Shown: positions 32,790-41,030 of the stretch, piece by piece | Position numbering within the stretch: the first letter of the stretch is position 1 | Layout of the letters: each line of letters starts with the position of its first letter | NCBI GenBank assembly: GCA_965204565.1 | Contig: CBDBEU010000003.1 | Coordinates: forward strand, 248,001-312,000 | DNA: 64,000 nucleotides | From: CBDBEU01 sp965204565 | GTDB taxonomy: Bacteria > Pseudomonadota > Alphaproteobacteria > Rhizobiales > TMED25 | Direction of reading: 5' to 3' | The notes under the pieces: generated by a model | Told to the model about the DNA's origin: nothing | Seen by the model: the letters and a program-made list of their open reading frames with translations, nothing else | Databases searched by the model: none | Translations under genes and position numbers: made by a program

Positions 32790-35623
32790 CAGAACAGCCC
32801 TCCAAATGCACCGCCCCCATAGGGGGAGACGGTGACCGGGAATTCCAACTGCTTTCCCGCGCCGCTCCGGTCGATGTGAAATTGCGTGTCGGAAACCGTC
32901 TCAATGATGACCAGGCCGAAGACACGCCCCGGTGTCGCGCCCGAAAACCCGACCATCATCACAGGCGATCTGAGCTTGTTTCCGGCCCGCTCCGCTCCAG
33001 CCTCGAGTGCATCGCCGACACGACCGGCATCGGATACGAAATCGGTGAACGCCTCGCCGATCTCGCGCACCGCTTTTTCTTCACCGATCGGTCGCGGCGT
33101 CGGCAATGCCGCGCGCTCCCGGAAGGCGGTAAGGGCCGTTCCGAGTTCGCGACCGGCTGCGCTGAGCGACACGGACTGAACAGCCTGCGTCACTCGATCA
33201 AACCATTGCGGGTTCGGTTCGGTCAGTCCGGACCCGTCCGATTTCGGCGCATCGGGCTCTGGCGCGGTTGTCTCGGACGGTGCCGGTTGTTCCGGCTCAT
33301 CGACAAAGCCGGCCTTCCATCGCGGGTTCGGTTCGGTCGGTCCGGACCTGTCCGATTTCGGCGCAGCGGGCTCTGGCGCAGGTGTCTCGGGCGGTGCCGA
33401 TTGTTTCGGCTCATCGACAAAGCCGGCCTTTTCGGCGAGCCATTTCATCCAGCTCGGCGGCTCCGGCCAATCGATATCGAATGAGATCAGCTCGCCAAGG
33501 GCATCAAACCTTGTACTGAACCAGTCTGTCAGGTCAGACCAGGCTTCTTCCATGCCGTCAATAATGAGCTCTACGATCAAAGTGCCAAGAGTGAACCGAT
33601 ATGTGATTGCCGACCGGATCGCGTTCCCGAGCCACTTGCCGATGCGCCGGCCGGCCGCTTCGACCTCGCCCTTCTCGGCATCGCCGAGCTGCTCCTGCGT
33701 GAACAGGTCGGAAAAGAAATTGACAACGGCGTCCCTGACCCTGGCAAGCCGGGCATCAACGCTGGAGAAGTCGAACCAGCGGTCGAATGCGGCCATCGCC
33801 GCCTCGGCGTCTGCTCCGGTTATCTCGGCGATCTCGCCCACCCAGCCACGAACATCCGAGACAAGGCTTTCCCACTTGCCTGAAATCCATTCGATATCGG
33901 GTGCAAAAGCATCGTAAAGGCCGTCTCCAAAACCCTTCATGAACGCTTTGAAACGCTCCCGGTATTTCCAGAGCAGGAAGACAGCCGCTGCGATCAGGAC
34001 GATGGTGAGAACGACCGGCCATCCGGCAGCTGCGATCGCCGACAAGGCCGCAACGGCAGCGGTGCGCAGACCGGTAAACAGCGTCGCCAGAGCCGTTCCC
34101 CTGCCGAAGGTCGCAAGCATGTGCAATCCCGCCAGTGCGCCCTTGATCCGCCCGGGTGCGATCGATGCCAGAAACCAGCCGGCAGAACGGGCCAGACGAC
34201 CGAATATCCGGCCGGCGCCGGCAAGCATCCTGATTGGCCCGGCCAATAGCGCCACATTGCGACCGGCGCGGCCAAAGCGCATGAACAGGCCAAGAAACCT
34301 GAACAGTCGCAGGCCGAACGCTGCCCAGAGGAAACCGGCCACGCGCGATGCAATGCCGAAGGCCAGCATTGCGGTTGCGCTCTGCACGAGCACGCTTGCC
34401 GGTTCCGGGTTGGCCTGTGCCCAGGCGGCAAACTGATCGGTTACGCCCCCGACGGTTTCCGCGAGCTTCAGTAGTGGCGGCAGCAACACCGTTCCGATCA
34501 GGATTGCGGTGCGAGTAAGCCGGTTTTTCAGCAGATCGAACTGCCTTGTCGCGCCAGATGCCTGTTTGCGGGCTTCCTCCACAGCCGAGCCGGCGTATGC
34601 GGCCGCATCACCGGTAAGTTCAAAGGCCTGTTTCAGCAGTTCGGGATTGCCGAGGAACTTGGCGAAGTCGTCGGCGAAGTCCTGACCGACCAGGGCGATA
34701 AGGGCTTCCATACCCTTTTTGCTTTCGGCCATTGCCGCAAACAGGTTCCGGATCGCCGCCGCGCCGTCTGTATCCAGGTCCCCCAGGAACTGCTCACGCG
34801 AGGTGCCAAGCGCCTCGAATGCGTCCTCGACACCCTTGGCGTTGGCCTCGACCCGGGTGGCCATGGCGTTGAAGCCGCGCGCCGCTGTCTCGGGTATGAT
34901 GCCGGCTGCGATCATCGCCGCGCCAACCGAGCCGGTCTCGATTGCCGTCAAATTGAATATCTTCGCCGCGCCCGCTGCCCGATTGGTAAAATTCGTGATC
35001 TCCGCTGCCTTTGCCGCCATGTTGTTCGACAGGTGATTTGTCGCGTCGCCAAGGGTTTCCAAATCCTCCCGATTGAGGCGATAGACATTGCGCAGCCTGG
35101 CGAAACGCTCGCCGATCTGCGCGCCGGCCATGTCGAAGGCGACGGCTGCGTTGGCCACATAGAGCGAGAAGGCTTCCAGTTCATTGACCGGCACGCCGCC
35201 CTGGGCGGCCTCGGCCATGAGTTCGATAATGTCCTTTGCCGCGACCGGGACAATGGCGCTGGTATCGAGCGCGAATTTACGAAGCTCCTGAAGCCGCTTC
35301 AATGGGGCACCGACGACCTTTTCAAGGCCCTTGAATGACTGGTCGAAATCAGCGGCGAGTCTCACCGGGGCGGCAAGCGACAGCGCCATGCCAAGCGCGC
35401 CGGTAAGGCGGGAACGTGCATGTGAGGCGCGGGCTTCAAGGCGGTTCAGATGATCGCCGAAGGCTCGCTCGTCAAAGCGGGTGGCAAGACCGGATGTGAC
35501 GACCTCTTCCAGGCCGCGACCGAAATCGCGCACGCCCGTGCGCATCCCCTGAAGCGTCCTTTTGAATTTGGACGCTTCCGCCGAATATCGGTCTATCAGG
35601 GAGACAATGACCGAGACGTTCAT
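32789..35623 (-). CDS. Tape-measure protein fused to the C-terminal end of tail protein U
   Basis: 944-residue tail length determinant. The N-terminal half is helical (VSVIVSLIDRYSAEASKFKR), with a TP901-type core (FKGLEKVVGAPLKRLQELR, ALGTSREQFLGDLDTDGA), then several hydrophobic segments at about residues 530-590. Two 38-residue Pro/Glu/Asp-rich repeats start near residue 734. The final 55 residues (MMVGFSGATPGRVFGLVIIE ... GKQLEFPVTVSPYGGG) resemble the end of P2-type gpU, which normally is a separate gene directly after the tape measure. No separate U gene exists here, so an in-frame deletion most likely fused T and U. The start ATG overlaps the stop of the E' frame. Confidence 0.85.
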   Translation of the reverse strand: MNVSVIVSLIDRYSAEASKFKRTLQGMRTGVRDFGRGLEEVVTSGLATRFDERAFGDHLNRLEARASHARSRLTGALGMALSLAAPVRLAADFDQSFKGLEKVVGAPLKRLQELRKFALDTSAIVPVAAKDIIELMAEAAQGGVPVNELEAFSLYVANAAVAFDMAGAQIGERFARLRNVYRLNREDLETLGDATNHLSNNMAAKAAEITNFTNRAAGAAKIFNLTAIETGSVGAAMIAAGIIPETAARGFNAMATRVEANAKGVEDAFEALGTSREQFLGDLDTDGAAAIRNLFAAMAESKKGMEALIALVGQDFADDFAKFLGNPELLKQAFELTGDAAAYAGSAVEEARKQASGATRQFDLLKNRLTRTAILIGTVLLPPLLKLAETVGGVTDQFAAWAQANPEPASVLVQSATAMLAFGIASRVAGFLWAAFGLRLFRFLGLFMRFGRAGRNVALLAGPIRMLAGAGRIFGRLARSAGWFLASIAPGRIKGALAGLHMLATFGRGTALATLFTGLRTAAVAALSAIAAAGWPVVLTIVLIAAAVFLLWKYRERFKAFMKGFGDGLYDAFAPDIEWISGKWESLVSDVRGWVGEIAEITGADAEAAMAAFDRWFDFSSVDARLARVRDAVVNFFSDLFTQEQLGDAEKGEVEAAGRRIGKWLGNAIRSAITYRFTLGTLIVELIIDGMEEAWSDLTDWFSTRFDALGELISFDIDWPEPPSWMKWLAEKAGFVDEPKQSAPPETPAPEPAAPKSDRSGPTEPNPRWKAGFVDEPEQPAPSETTAPEPDAPKSDGSGLTEPNPQWFDRVTQAVQSVSLSAAGRELGTALTAFRERAALPTPRPIGEEKAVREIGEAFTDFVSDAGRVGDALEAGAERAGNKLRSPVMMVGFSGATPGRVFGLVIIETVSDTQFHIDRSGAGKQLEFPVTVSPYGGGAFGGLF
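33197..33424 (-). repeat. Two tandem 114-base repeats in the tape-measure gene
   Basis: Units 33424-33311 and 33310-33197 each encode 38 residues starting GFVDEP and ending in a Pro-Asn-Pro-x-Trp motif. They differ at several positions, so the duplication is not recent. In-frame, so the reading frame is kept. Confidence 0.85.
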
Positions 35624-35840
35624 GGATTGCCGCCTCTGTCGGCTCCAGCTTTCAGAGCACCGGCAATTGCATTCAGAAGCCGGCCATTGTCCCGATCGGC
35701 GGCGGCAAGCGCCTGTTCGTGCCAGAAAGCAAGTTCGTCGAGCTCAAGGTCACCGATCTCCAGCGCGGACCAGCCGAAGCGGCCGGCTATGTCGCCTGGC
35801 CCGAAGAGCAAGGCGCTTGCGTCAATGTCTCGAGCGCGGG
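35620..35840 (-). CDS. Tail assembly chaperone extension (gpE-E' frame, made by -1 frameshift)
   Basis: The -1 frame relative to the upstream E gene continues open from the slippery site at 35841-35847 to the stop at 35620. It encodes DIAGRFGWSALEIGDLELDE and an AFWHEQALA helix, the signature of the small P2 GpE extension. There is an internal TTG at 35811, but by analogy with P2 E+E' and lambda G-T the product is expected as a fusion to the E protein. It ends overlapping the ATG of the tape-measure gene. Confidence 0.8.
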
Positions 35841-36212
35841 AAAAAAATCGGCTAGGGCCCTTCCGATTGCCGGATAATCGGCCGGATCGATCAAAAGGAA
35901 TTGCTCCGGTGTCACGCCAAACAGTTTTGCCAAAGCCGCCGCCAGGGCGTCGAGCTTGTGGGCATCCAGAAGCGAAGCGATCCGACCGACCGGTTCGCTA
36001 TCCCCCGATTTGAGCGCGGCGACCTTGTCCTGCATGCTGTCCCCGTCGCCCGACAACAAAATGGTCACGATGTCCTTGCCGAACAGCTTGATCAGTTCCA
36101 GGACGTTGGCGGTCTTCGGGCGGCTGATCGTCAGCTTTGAGATCGCCGCATTGCCCTCCAGTTCGATCGGAAAGGTGAGCCTGACGTCTACCGAGCTTGC
36201 CGCCTTCGTCAT
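35787..36212 (-). CDS. Phage tail assembly protein (gpE-type chaperone)
   Basis: 141-residue protein (MTKAASSVDVRLTFPIELEG ... LADFFPALETL) of the Mu/P2-type tail assembly family that binds the tape measure before tube polymerisation. It lies between tube and tape-measure genes, the canonical place. Its 3' end contains the heptamer T TTT TTT in the correct phase (GAT TTT TTT CCC), where a fraction of ribosomes should slip to the E' frame. It overlaps the tube gene stop by four bases. Confidence 0.85.
   Translation of the reverse strand: MTKAASSVDVRLTFPIELEGNAAISKLTISRPKTANVLELIKLFGKDIVTILLSGDGDSMQDKVAALKSGDSEPVGRIASLLDAHKLDALAAALAKLFGVTPEQFLLIDPADYPAIGRALADFFPALETLTQAPCSSGQAT
35841..35847 (-). 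promoter_or_regulatory. Slippery heptamer T-TTT-TTT for -1 ribosomal frameshifting
   Basis: Seven consecutive T on the minus strand, read in the zero frame as GAT TTT TTT CCC. This satisfies X XXY YYZ, and both tRNA-Phe can re-pair after a one-base slip. The -1 frame is open up- and downstream as needed to join gpE to the E' extension. A stimulatory structure downstream was not established. Confidence 0.85.
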
Positions 36213-36742
36213 CCGCCAACCCTCAGGATGCGGCGATGATCGTCACCGACGCCCGTGCCGTTGAGAATGGTCCAGCCGCCAGGCCGGAAATTGAACGCGC
36301 GTATGACCTTCTTGTCGTGCACCTCGGAATACCAGGTCACTGCCGAAAGCATGTGATCGTAGCCGGCCTTCTCGCCGCCCTTCATCTGTTCGGGATCGAT
36401 CTTCATCAGACGGGCCTTGATATCGACCGTCACCTCGATTGCGCGGCCGCTGTCGTCGTGGTCATCGAACAGCGACTTGACCGCCGTGAACGAAGTGCGC
36501 TGCCCCGGCGGACTACCGAACAGCACGTCCATGTCAGGATTGTGCGAGACCAGCTTGAAGGGCAGTTCCAGCTTGTTGGTGATGCCGAGCGGGACCGCTG
36601 TTTCGCCGGTGCCGCCTCCCGGCGTGAAGTCGAAGCTTTTTTCCTCCAGGACCGGAAGCTTCATCTCCTCGATTTCGATGGTCAGCGCCATGGTGTCCCC
36701 GGCAATCAGGGTAAATCCGCGAAGCAGGCGAAGATTGTTCAT
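36209..36742 (-). CDS. Phage major tail tube protein (FII)
   Basis: 177-residue P2 FII-like inner tube subunit, starting MNNLRLLRGFTLIAGD. The conserved hallmarks are LPVLEEKSFDFTPGGGTGE, LPFKLVSHNPDMDVLFG, and the C-terminal YSEVHDKKVIRAFNF. The gene follows the sheath gene by 11 bases, as in P2. Confidence 0.92.
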   Translation of the reverse strand: MNNLRLLRGFTLIAGDTMALTIEIEEMKLPVLEEKSFDFTPGGGTGETAVPLGITNKLELPFKLVSHNPDMDVLFGSPPGQRTSFTAVKSLFDDHDDSGRAIEVTVDIKARLMKIDPEQMKGGEKAGYDHMLSAVTWYSEVHDKKVIRAFNFRPGGWTILNGTGVGDDHRRILRVGG

Positions 36743-36753
36743 GTCGGTTCTCC

Positions 36754-37986
36754 TTATGCTGCGCGATCGAGACCGGTCAGAATGTCCTCGGCCAGAACGT
36801 TGAAGTAGACCGAGTTGCGGCGGAAACCGAACTGCAGGTCATTGAGCGGCGGCGCTTCCTCGGCGTCGAATTCAACGCGCAGGATGCCGGACCGCAGCGA
36901 CTGGGACGAGTTGCGCGCCTTGTCCCAATAGGCCCGCCCCCCGAGGATGGCGCCGTCTGCCTTTAATTCGTCCAGAAAGATTTGCAGCGACCGGATGATG
37001 GCGATGCCGAGCTGTGCCGACAGGTTTTCGTCCATTACCGAGCGGAACGCCGGTGCAATGGCCTTTTCGATCGCAGCCCGCGTCCGCGTCACGTTGATGA
37101 ACCGCCACAGAGCATCGGACGACGTGGTCTCGCTGCCCCAAAGGATCGTTCCGTTGGCGGCTACCGCGCCGCCTGCGCCCTGAACGGTCACGGCCGGAAT
37201 GATCGTATTGATACGGTTTTCGTTCAGATAGTTGGCCTCATGGCTGGCCTCGCCATCGAAATAGGACACCGGTCGCGATGTGCCGACAATGCCGCCGATC
37301 GCCTGATTGGACGGCGACCAGTACGGTCCACCCCTGTCCTGGTCACGCTTGACAAACAGGCCGGCGACACGCGCCGAGGCAGGCGCAACCACATTGCCCG
37401 CCAGCTTGACGGCCGGCTCGACCAGATAGGTGTACCGGTCGGAGAAATCGGCGCGATAGGCGAGCGCGCTTTCCTTGGTCGTCGCCGGGCAATCGCCGAT
37501 CCTGACCGCCTTCAGCGCCGCTGAGATGCCTTCGAGTTCGGCCATGACCGGGTTCTTGCCGCCGCCCGGCCGCTGCGAAGTGTAACCGGGAACGATCAGA
37601 AGTCCCGGCTCGACACCCGTGTGCCCCTTGGCATAGCGGAAGGCATTGACGCCGGTCATCGCGGCGCTCGACCCGGCCAGATTGGCCAGGGTAGTGTCGG
37701 TATCGACGCCTTCGGCCACGCGGACCAGCACGATGGATGCGACGACACCCTGGTCGCTGATCGCATCGATGGCCGCCCTGGCGGTTCCCGTTGCGCCGAG
37801 ATCCGCGATCTTGTCGGTGTCGTTGGAGTAGAAGTGAACAGGTTCGTTTAGCGGAAATTTGCTTGCATCGGCAGCCTCCGCGACTACCGCCATGCCGATC
37901 GAAGACAGATCGGCGGCAGAAATCGGAAGTTCGGTTTTACCAGCGTCAAAGACGCGGACGCCATGGTTGTAAGGGGCTGTCGCCAT
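36754..37986 (-). CDS. Phage tail sheath protein (FI)
   Basis: 410-residue contractile sheath subunit, P2 FI type. Motifs include VRVFDAGKTELPISAADLSS near the N terminus, RPVSYFDGEASHEANYLNE and FEFDAEEAPPLNDLQFG-like (VEFDAEEAPPLNDLQF) at the C terminus. It shows that the remnant was a myovirus-type tail. The product appears intact. Confidence 0.93.
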   Translation of the reverse strand: MATAPYNHGVRVFDAGKTELPISAADLSSIGMAVVAEAADASKFPLNEPVHFYSNDTDKIADLGATGTARAAIDAISDQGVVASIVLVRVAEGVDTDTTLANLAGSSAAMTGVNAFRYAKGHTGVEPGLLIVPGYTSQRPGGGKNPVMAELEGISAALKAVRIGDCPATTKESALAYRADFSDRYTYLVEPAVKLAGNVVAPASARVAGLFVKRDQDRGGPYWSPSNQAIGGIVGTSRPVSYFDGEASHEANYLNENRINTIIPAVTVQGAGGAVAANGTILWGSETTSSDALWRFINVTRTRAAIEKAIAPAFRSVMDENLSAQLGIAIIRSLQIFLDELKADGAILGGRAYWDKARNSSQSLRSGILRVEFDAEEAPPLNDLQFGFRRNSVYFNVLAEDILTGLDRAA

Positions 37987-38048
37987 GGTCGATCCTTATC
38001 TTTCTTGCACCCACCTGGCGCGGGTAGACCTCGCGGCGCATTCGGATT

Positions 38049-38297
38049 TCACAGTTGGCTTCGCCGATCTGCGTCTGGATCGAGACCGCCATCGGCTACT
38101 CCTCCGTCCTGCCGATCGTGTCGCCATTCAGCCCGCGCGTCCGCTCCACCAGGATCGAGCGGCCCCTCGGCGGGATTCTCCGCCCGGTCCGGATGGAGAT
38201 CGTAGAAAACCTCTCCGCCGGCATGGCGGAGGATGATCGCGATCCGCGCGCAATCCGCGCGCTCGGTCACACACAGCGCCAGCCCGTCCGCGCTCAT
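38049..38297 (-). CDS. Small hypothetical phage protein
   Basis: 82 residues beginning MSADGLALCVTERADCARIA and ending in a polar tail. Start ATG 38297 overlaps the stop of the winged-helix gene by ATGA, so translation coupling supports it. No domain recognised. The sheath gene starts 63 bases further on. Confidence 0.5.
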   Translation of the reverse strand: MSADGLALCVTERADCARIAIILRHAGGEVFYDLHPDRAENPAEGPLDPGGADARAEWRHDRQDGGVADGGLDPDADRRSQL

Positions 38298-38572
38298 GCC
38301 GACACCGCCTTTTCCGGGCGGAACCGATGCCGGTCGATCAGCCGGTAGCCAACGCCCCACACGGCCTTGATTTGCACGCCGGACGGCCCCGGCCTCCGAC
38401 GCAGATTATGGATCTGGGCATCGACGATCTTCGGATCAGGCCATGGCTCCGGTCGGTCGCTGACGATCACCTGATAGATATGCTCTTTCGCCGCCACCTC
38501 ATGCGCGACCAGGCAGCGGAACACCATCTGCAATTGCGGCGGGAGATAGACGCCCATCGGAAACATCGTCAC
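38294..38572 (-). CDS. Winged-helix (OmpR-like) DNA-binding protein of the prophage
   Basis: 92-residue protein consisting almost only of a transcriptional-regulator C-terminal fold: LPPQLQMVFRCLVAHEVAAK, an IVDAQIHNLRRR recognition helix and VWGVGYRL wing. It lacks a receiver domain. Similar lone winged-helix proteins are found in alphaproteobacterial phages. It lies directly upstream of tail genes, which is unusual and suggests that a deletion removed the head genes in between. Confidence 0.65.
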   Translation of the reverse strand: MTMFPMGVYLPPQLQMVFRCLVAHEVAAKEHIYQVIVSDRPEPWPDPKIVDAQIHNLRRRPGPSGVQIKAVWGVGYRLIDRHRFRPEKAVSA

Positions 38573-38579
38573 CCAGGAC

Positions 38580-38723
38580 GGCGCCGCGCTTGATCTCGCC
38601 GTATTTCAGCTCCCATACCTCGCGATAGGTCGAGACGAATTGCGCCCGGTCCAGCACCGACAGATCGTTGCGAAACAGATTTTCGACAATCTCGATCAGT
38701 GTCGCCTCGCCGTCGGCGGAGGA
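38580..38723 (-). pseudogene. ParB-like nuclease-domain remnant
   Basis: In one minus-strand frame the sequence DGEATLIEIVENLFRNDLSV continues as LDRAQFVSTYREVWELKYG, matching the ParB/Sulfiredoxin-like region found in phage ParB proteins. No proper start and no C-terminal helix-turn-helix are present; the frame ends in unrelated sequence. It is interpreted as a leftover of a phage replication or regulation module. Confidence 0.55.
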
Positions 38724-38857
38724 GCCCAGATCATCGATAGGGCGACGGTGAACAGGCCGGATTTCGCACGGCCCTCCGACGCCAGAATGAAGGCCACGGA
38801 TCCGCACAGCGTCGCGCCGAGGATCAGAAAAACCGCCAGCGCGATCCAGGCGCTCAT
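38696..38857 (-). CDS. Small single-pass membrane protein
   Basis: 53 residues, MSAWIALAVFLILGATLCGS followed by a second hydrophobic part and a short basic tail ending ARRH. The start ATG overlaps the stop of the truncated gene upstream by ATGA, typical of compact phage operons. Function unknown. Its 3' part overlaps the ParB-like remnant, so its C terminus may be artificial. Confidence 0.45.
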   Translation of the reverse strand: MSAWIALAVFLILGATLCGSVAFILASEGRAKSGLFTVALSMIWAPPPTARRH

Positions 38858-38967
38858 CTCCGCGCCTCCGCTTCGGGCTTCTCCGACCGGTTCATCTGAC
38901 GTAGAGCCCGCAAAAGGTCGACAAGCTGAAAGCCGAGCGTTGCCGCTGATCTGAGCGCGAAGTTTCT
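38854..38967 (-). pseudogene. 3' end of a phage gene cut by the IS3 element
   Basis: The IS3 orfB frame runs on into about 37 codons of non-IS sequence, LRSAATLGFQLVDLLRALRQ ... EAEARR, ending at TGA that overlaps the next ATG. This is probably the C terminus of a small phage protein whose 5' part was displaced by the insertion. Boundary approximate. Confidence 0.45.
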
Positions 38968-39873
38968 ACCAGCTACAATTAGAGCCTGTGCCCGTTTTGA
39001 GGCCCAACGCCGGGCGTGATGGCAACAACCGTGTTTGCCGGTTGATCCAGCCCCGATCCCGGCCGGGGTTTTGTCCCCGAGGCTCGAGTGGGGCCGGAAG
39101 TGATTGTAGTCGTGCCGCCAGGCTTCGAGTTCCCGGCGGGCATGGGTCGGGCTGGTGAAGATCGTCTCGTTCAGACATTCGTCCCTGAGCCGCGCATTGA
39201 AGCTCTCGGTGAACCCGTTCTGACAGGGCTTGCCCGGCGCGATAGAGTGCCACTCGACATTGCGCTCCTTTGAACGGCGCCCGATCGCCATGCCGGTCGG
39301 TTCGGTGCCGTTGTCGCTGACGATCGTGCCGGGCCGCGCCATTCGCTCGAAGATCGCCGCATCAGGCTCGCAACCGACCCTTGCGCCGGAGATCGACGTA
39401 TCGGCAATCAGGCGCACGCACTCCCGGCTGAAGTCGTCGACCACGGCGAAGATCCGGAACCTGCGTCCGCAGGCAAAGGCATCCGACATGAAGTCCAGGC
39501 TCCAGCGCTGGTTCGGTCCCTGCGGTAACACCATCGGCGCTCGTGTCCCCAATGCCCGCTTGCGCCCGCCACGGCGACAAACCTGCAAGCGCTCATCCCG
39601 ATGATACAGCCTGCGGAACTTCTTGTGGTTCATGACCCATCCCTCACGGCACGGCAGCCAGTGCAAGCGCCGACAGCCGAACCGGCGGCGCTCGCCGGCC
39701 AGTTCCCTGATACGTGTCCGCGCCTCGGTGTCGTCAGGGCGGCAGCTGATGTAGCGCACCGTCGTTCGGTCCACGCCCGGCACCGCGCAGGCGCGACGCC
39801 GGCTCACTTCGAAGACCTCCCGGAAATGAGCCACCGCCTGCCGCCCGGCACCGGGCGTCAGAACTTTTTGCAC
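38968..39873 (-). CDS. IS3-family transposase OrfB (DDE integrase)
   Basis: Catalytic part of the transposase. HTH_21-like region, then the rve core: QRWSLDFMSDAFACGRRFRI (first Asp), IVSDNGTEPTGMAI (second Asp) and FNARLRDECLNE (Glu). YNHFRPHSSLGDKTPA follows near the end. Expressed normally as an OrfAB fusion by -1 frameshift at the A run around 39866-39873; here the run is CAAAAAG with only five A, one fewer than the usual A6G, which may reduce or abolish slippage. The open frame extends past the element into phage sequence. Confidence 0.85.
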
Positions 39874-40123
39874 TGATCTCCCTGAGCATTGCGTTGTCCA
39901 GCATCGAGCCCGCCAGCAGCTTCTTCAGCTGCGCATTCTCCTGCTCCAACTGACGAAGCCGCCGGGCATCGGACACCTCAAGCCCGCCATAGTTCGACTT
40001 CCACTTGTAAAAGGTCGCCGGGCTGATCCCGTGACGGCGGCACACATCCGCCGTCGGCATCCCCGCCTCCTGCTCCTTCAACACAGCGATCATCTGTTCC
40101 TCGCCAAACCTGCTCCGCTTCAT
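39734..40123 (-). CDS. IS3-family OrfA
   Basis: Helix-turn-helix protein, MKRSRFGEEQMIAVLKEQEA, with GISPATFYKWKSNYGG and a leucine-zipper-like stretch RLRQLEQENAQLKKLL. The frame runs beyond the frameshift site into a non-conserved tail. Required with OrfB for transposition of IS3 elements. Confidence 0.87.
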   Translation of the reverse strand: MKRSRFGEEQMIAVLKEQEAGMPTADVCRRHGISPATFYKWKSNYGGLEVSDARRLRQLEQENAQLKKLLAGSMLDNAMLREISAKSSDARCRAAGGGSFPGGLRSEPASRLRGAGRGPNDGALHQLPP

Positions 40124-40220
40124 ATCGTCCGTCTCCTTGTCAGCGCCGGACGCTCATTATCATTGGAGAAAACCTAAGGGCGCAGACCACAGTCTTTGAT
40201 GGAAAGATGGAGTGTTCACG

Positions 40221-41030
40221 ATGGGCTGCCGTCGACGTATCCATTTTACCGATAGCCGGAAGGCAGAGATTTGGGATCGCCGGCAGCGTGGGGAGTCGAT
40301 GCGTTCGATTGGCCACGGGCTCGATCGCAACTCATCGTCGATCTTTCCCTTGCTGCCCCGGACGTGTGCTATCCGGCAGCTGGCGCGCGCAAGGTCGCGT
40401 CCAGCATTGGCTCATTGTGATCGAGAGGAGATCTCCGGAGGACTTGGGGCGCAACGGTCCTTTCGTGCGATCGCGCGTCAGCTACGCCGAGCGCCGTGGA
40501 CAATCAGCCGCGCGGTGGAGCGCAATGGCGGCCGCGCCGGGTATCCCGAGGCGAAGAAACCTGTGATCAATGCCGACTGTGGGGGCTCGAACGGGGTGCG
40601 TGTCAGGCTGTGGAAAGTCGAGTTGCAAAAGCTTGCCGACGAGACCGGGCGCACGCTCCAGATCCACCACTATCCGCCCGGCACATCGAAGTGGAACAAG
40701 ATTGAGTACCGCCTGTTCTGTCACATCACCCAGAACTGGAGCGGTCGTCCGCTCACCGACCGCATGACTGTGGTCGAACTGATCGGTGCAACGACAACCA
40801 AGGCTGGCCTCAGGGTCAAATGCGCAATCGACGAGCGGACCTACCAAAAGAGCATCAAAGTCTCCAAACCCGAAATGGACGCACTCAACATTACCGGAGA
40901 CGAGTTCCACCCTGAATGGAACTACACCATCAAGCCAAGAACTACCGCATCGTCAACGATGTCGATCAGAATCTTGTCCGCCGTCTTGTTCCCGACGCTT
41001 TGGGCGGGCTTCTCGACGAGCTTCCCATGA
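40221..41030 (+). pseudogene. In-frame chimera of IS30 N terminus and ISAzo13-type C terminus
   Basis: The first 110 codons (MGCRRRIHFTDSRKAEIWDR ... AIARQLRRAPWTISRAVERN) are the DNA-binding part of an IS30-family transposase. From about 40560 the same frame continues as an ISAzo13-type transposase C terminus: INADCGGSNGVRVRLWKVEL, HHYPPGTSKWNKIEYRLF, and ITGDEFHPEWNYTI. Neither part has a full catalytic domain of its own family. The frame is kept across the join but the last 35 codons are unrelated. Probably non-functional. Confidence 0.75.

Larger units (their letters stand above)
38940..40190 (-). mobile_element. IS3-family insertion sequence
   Basis: Element with the two-gene layout orfA-orfB, about 1.25 kb. 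Its limits are placed where transposase similarity ends; the terminal inverted repeats were not resolved. It separates the prophage tail block from other IS debris on the right. Confidence 0.7.

Noticed and set aside
31548..38857. Functional tailocin or complete prophage
   Set aside because: Baseplate, fibre, capsid, terminase and lysis genes are absent from the window and gpU is fused, so function cannot be claimed from this locus alone.
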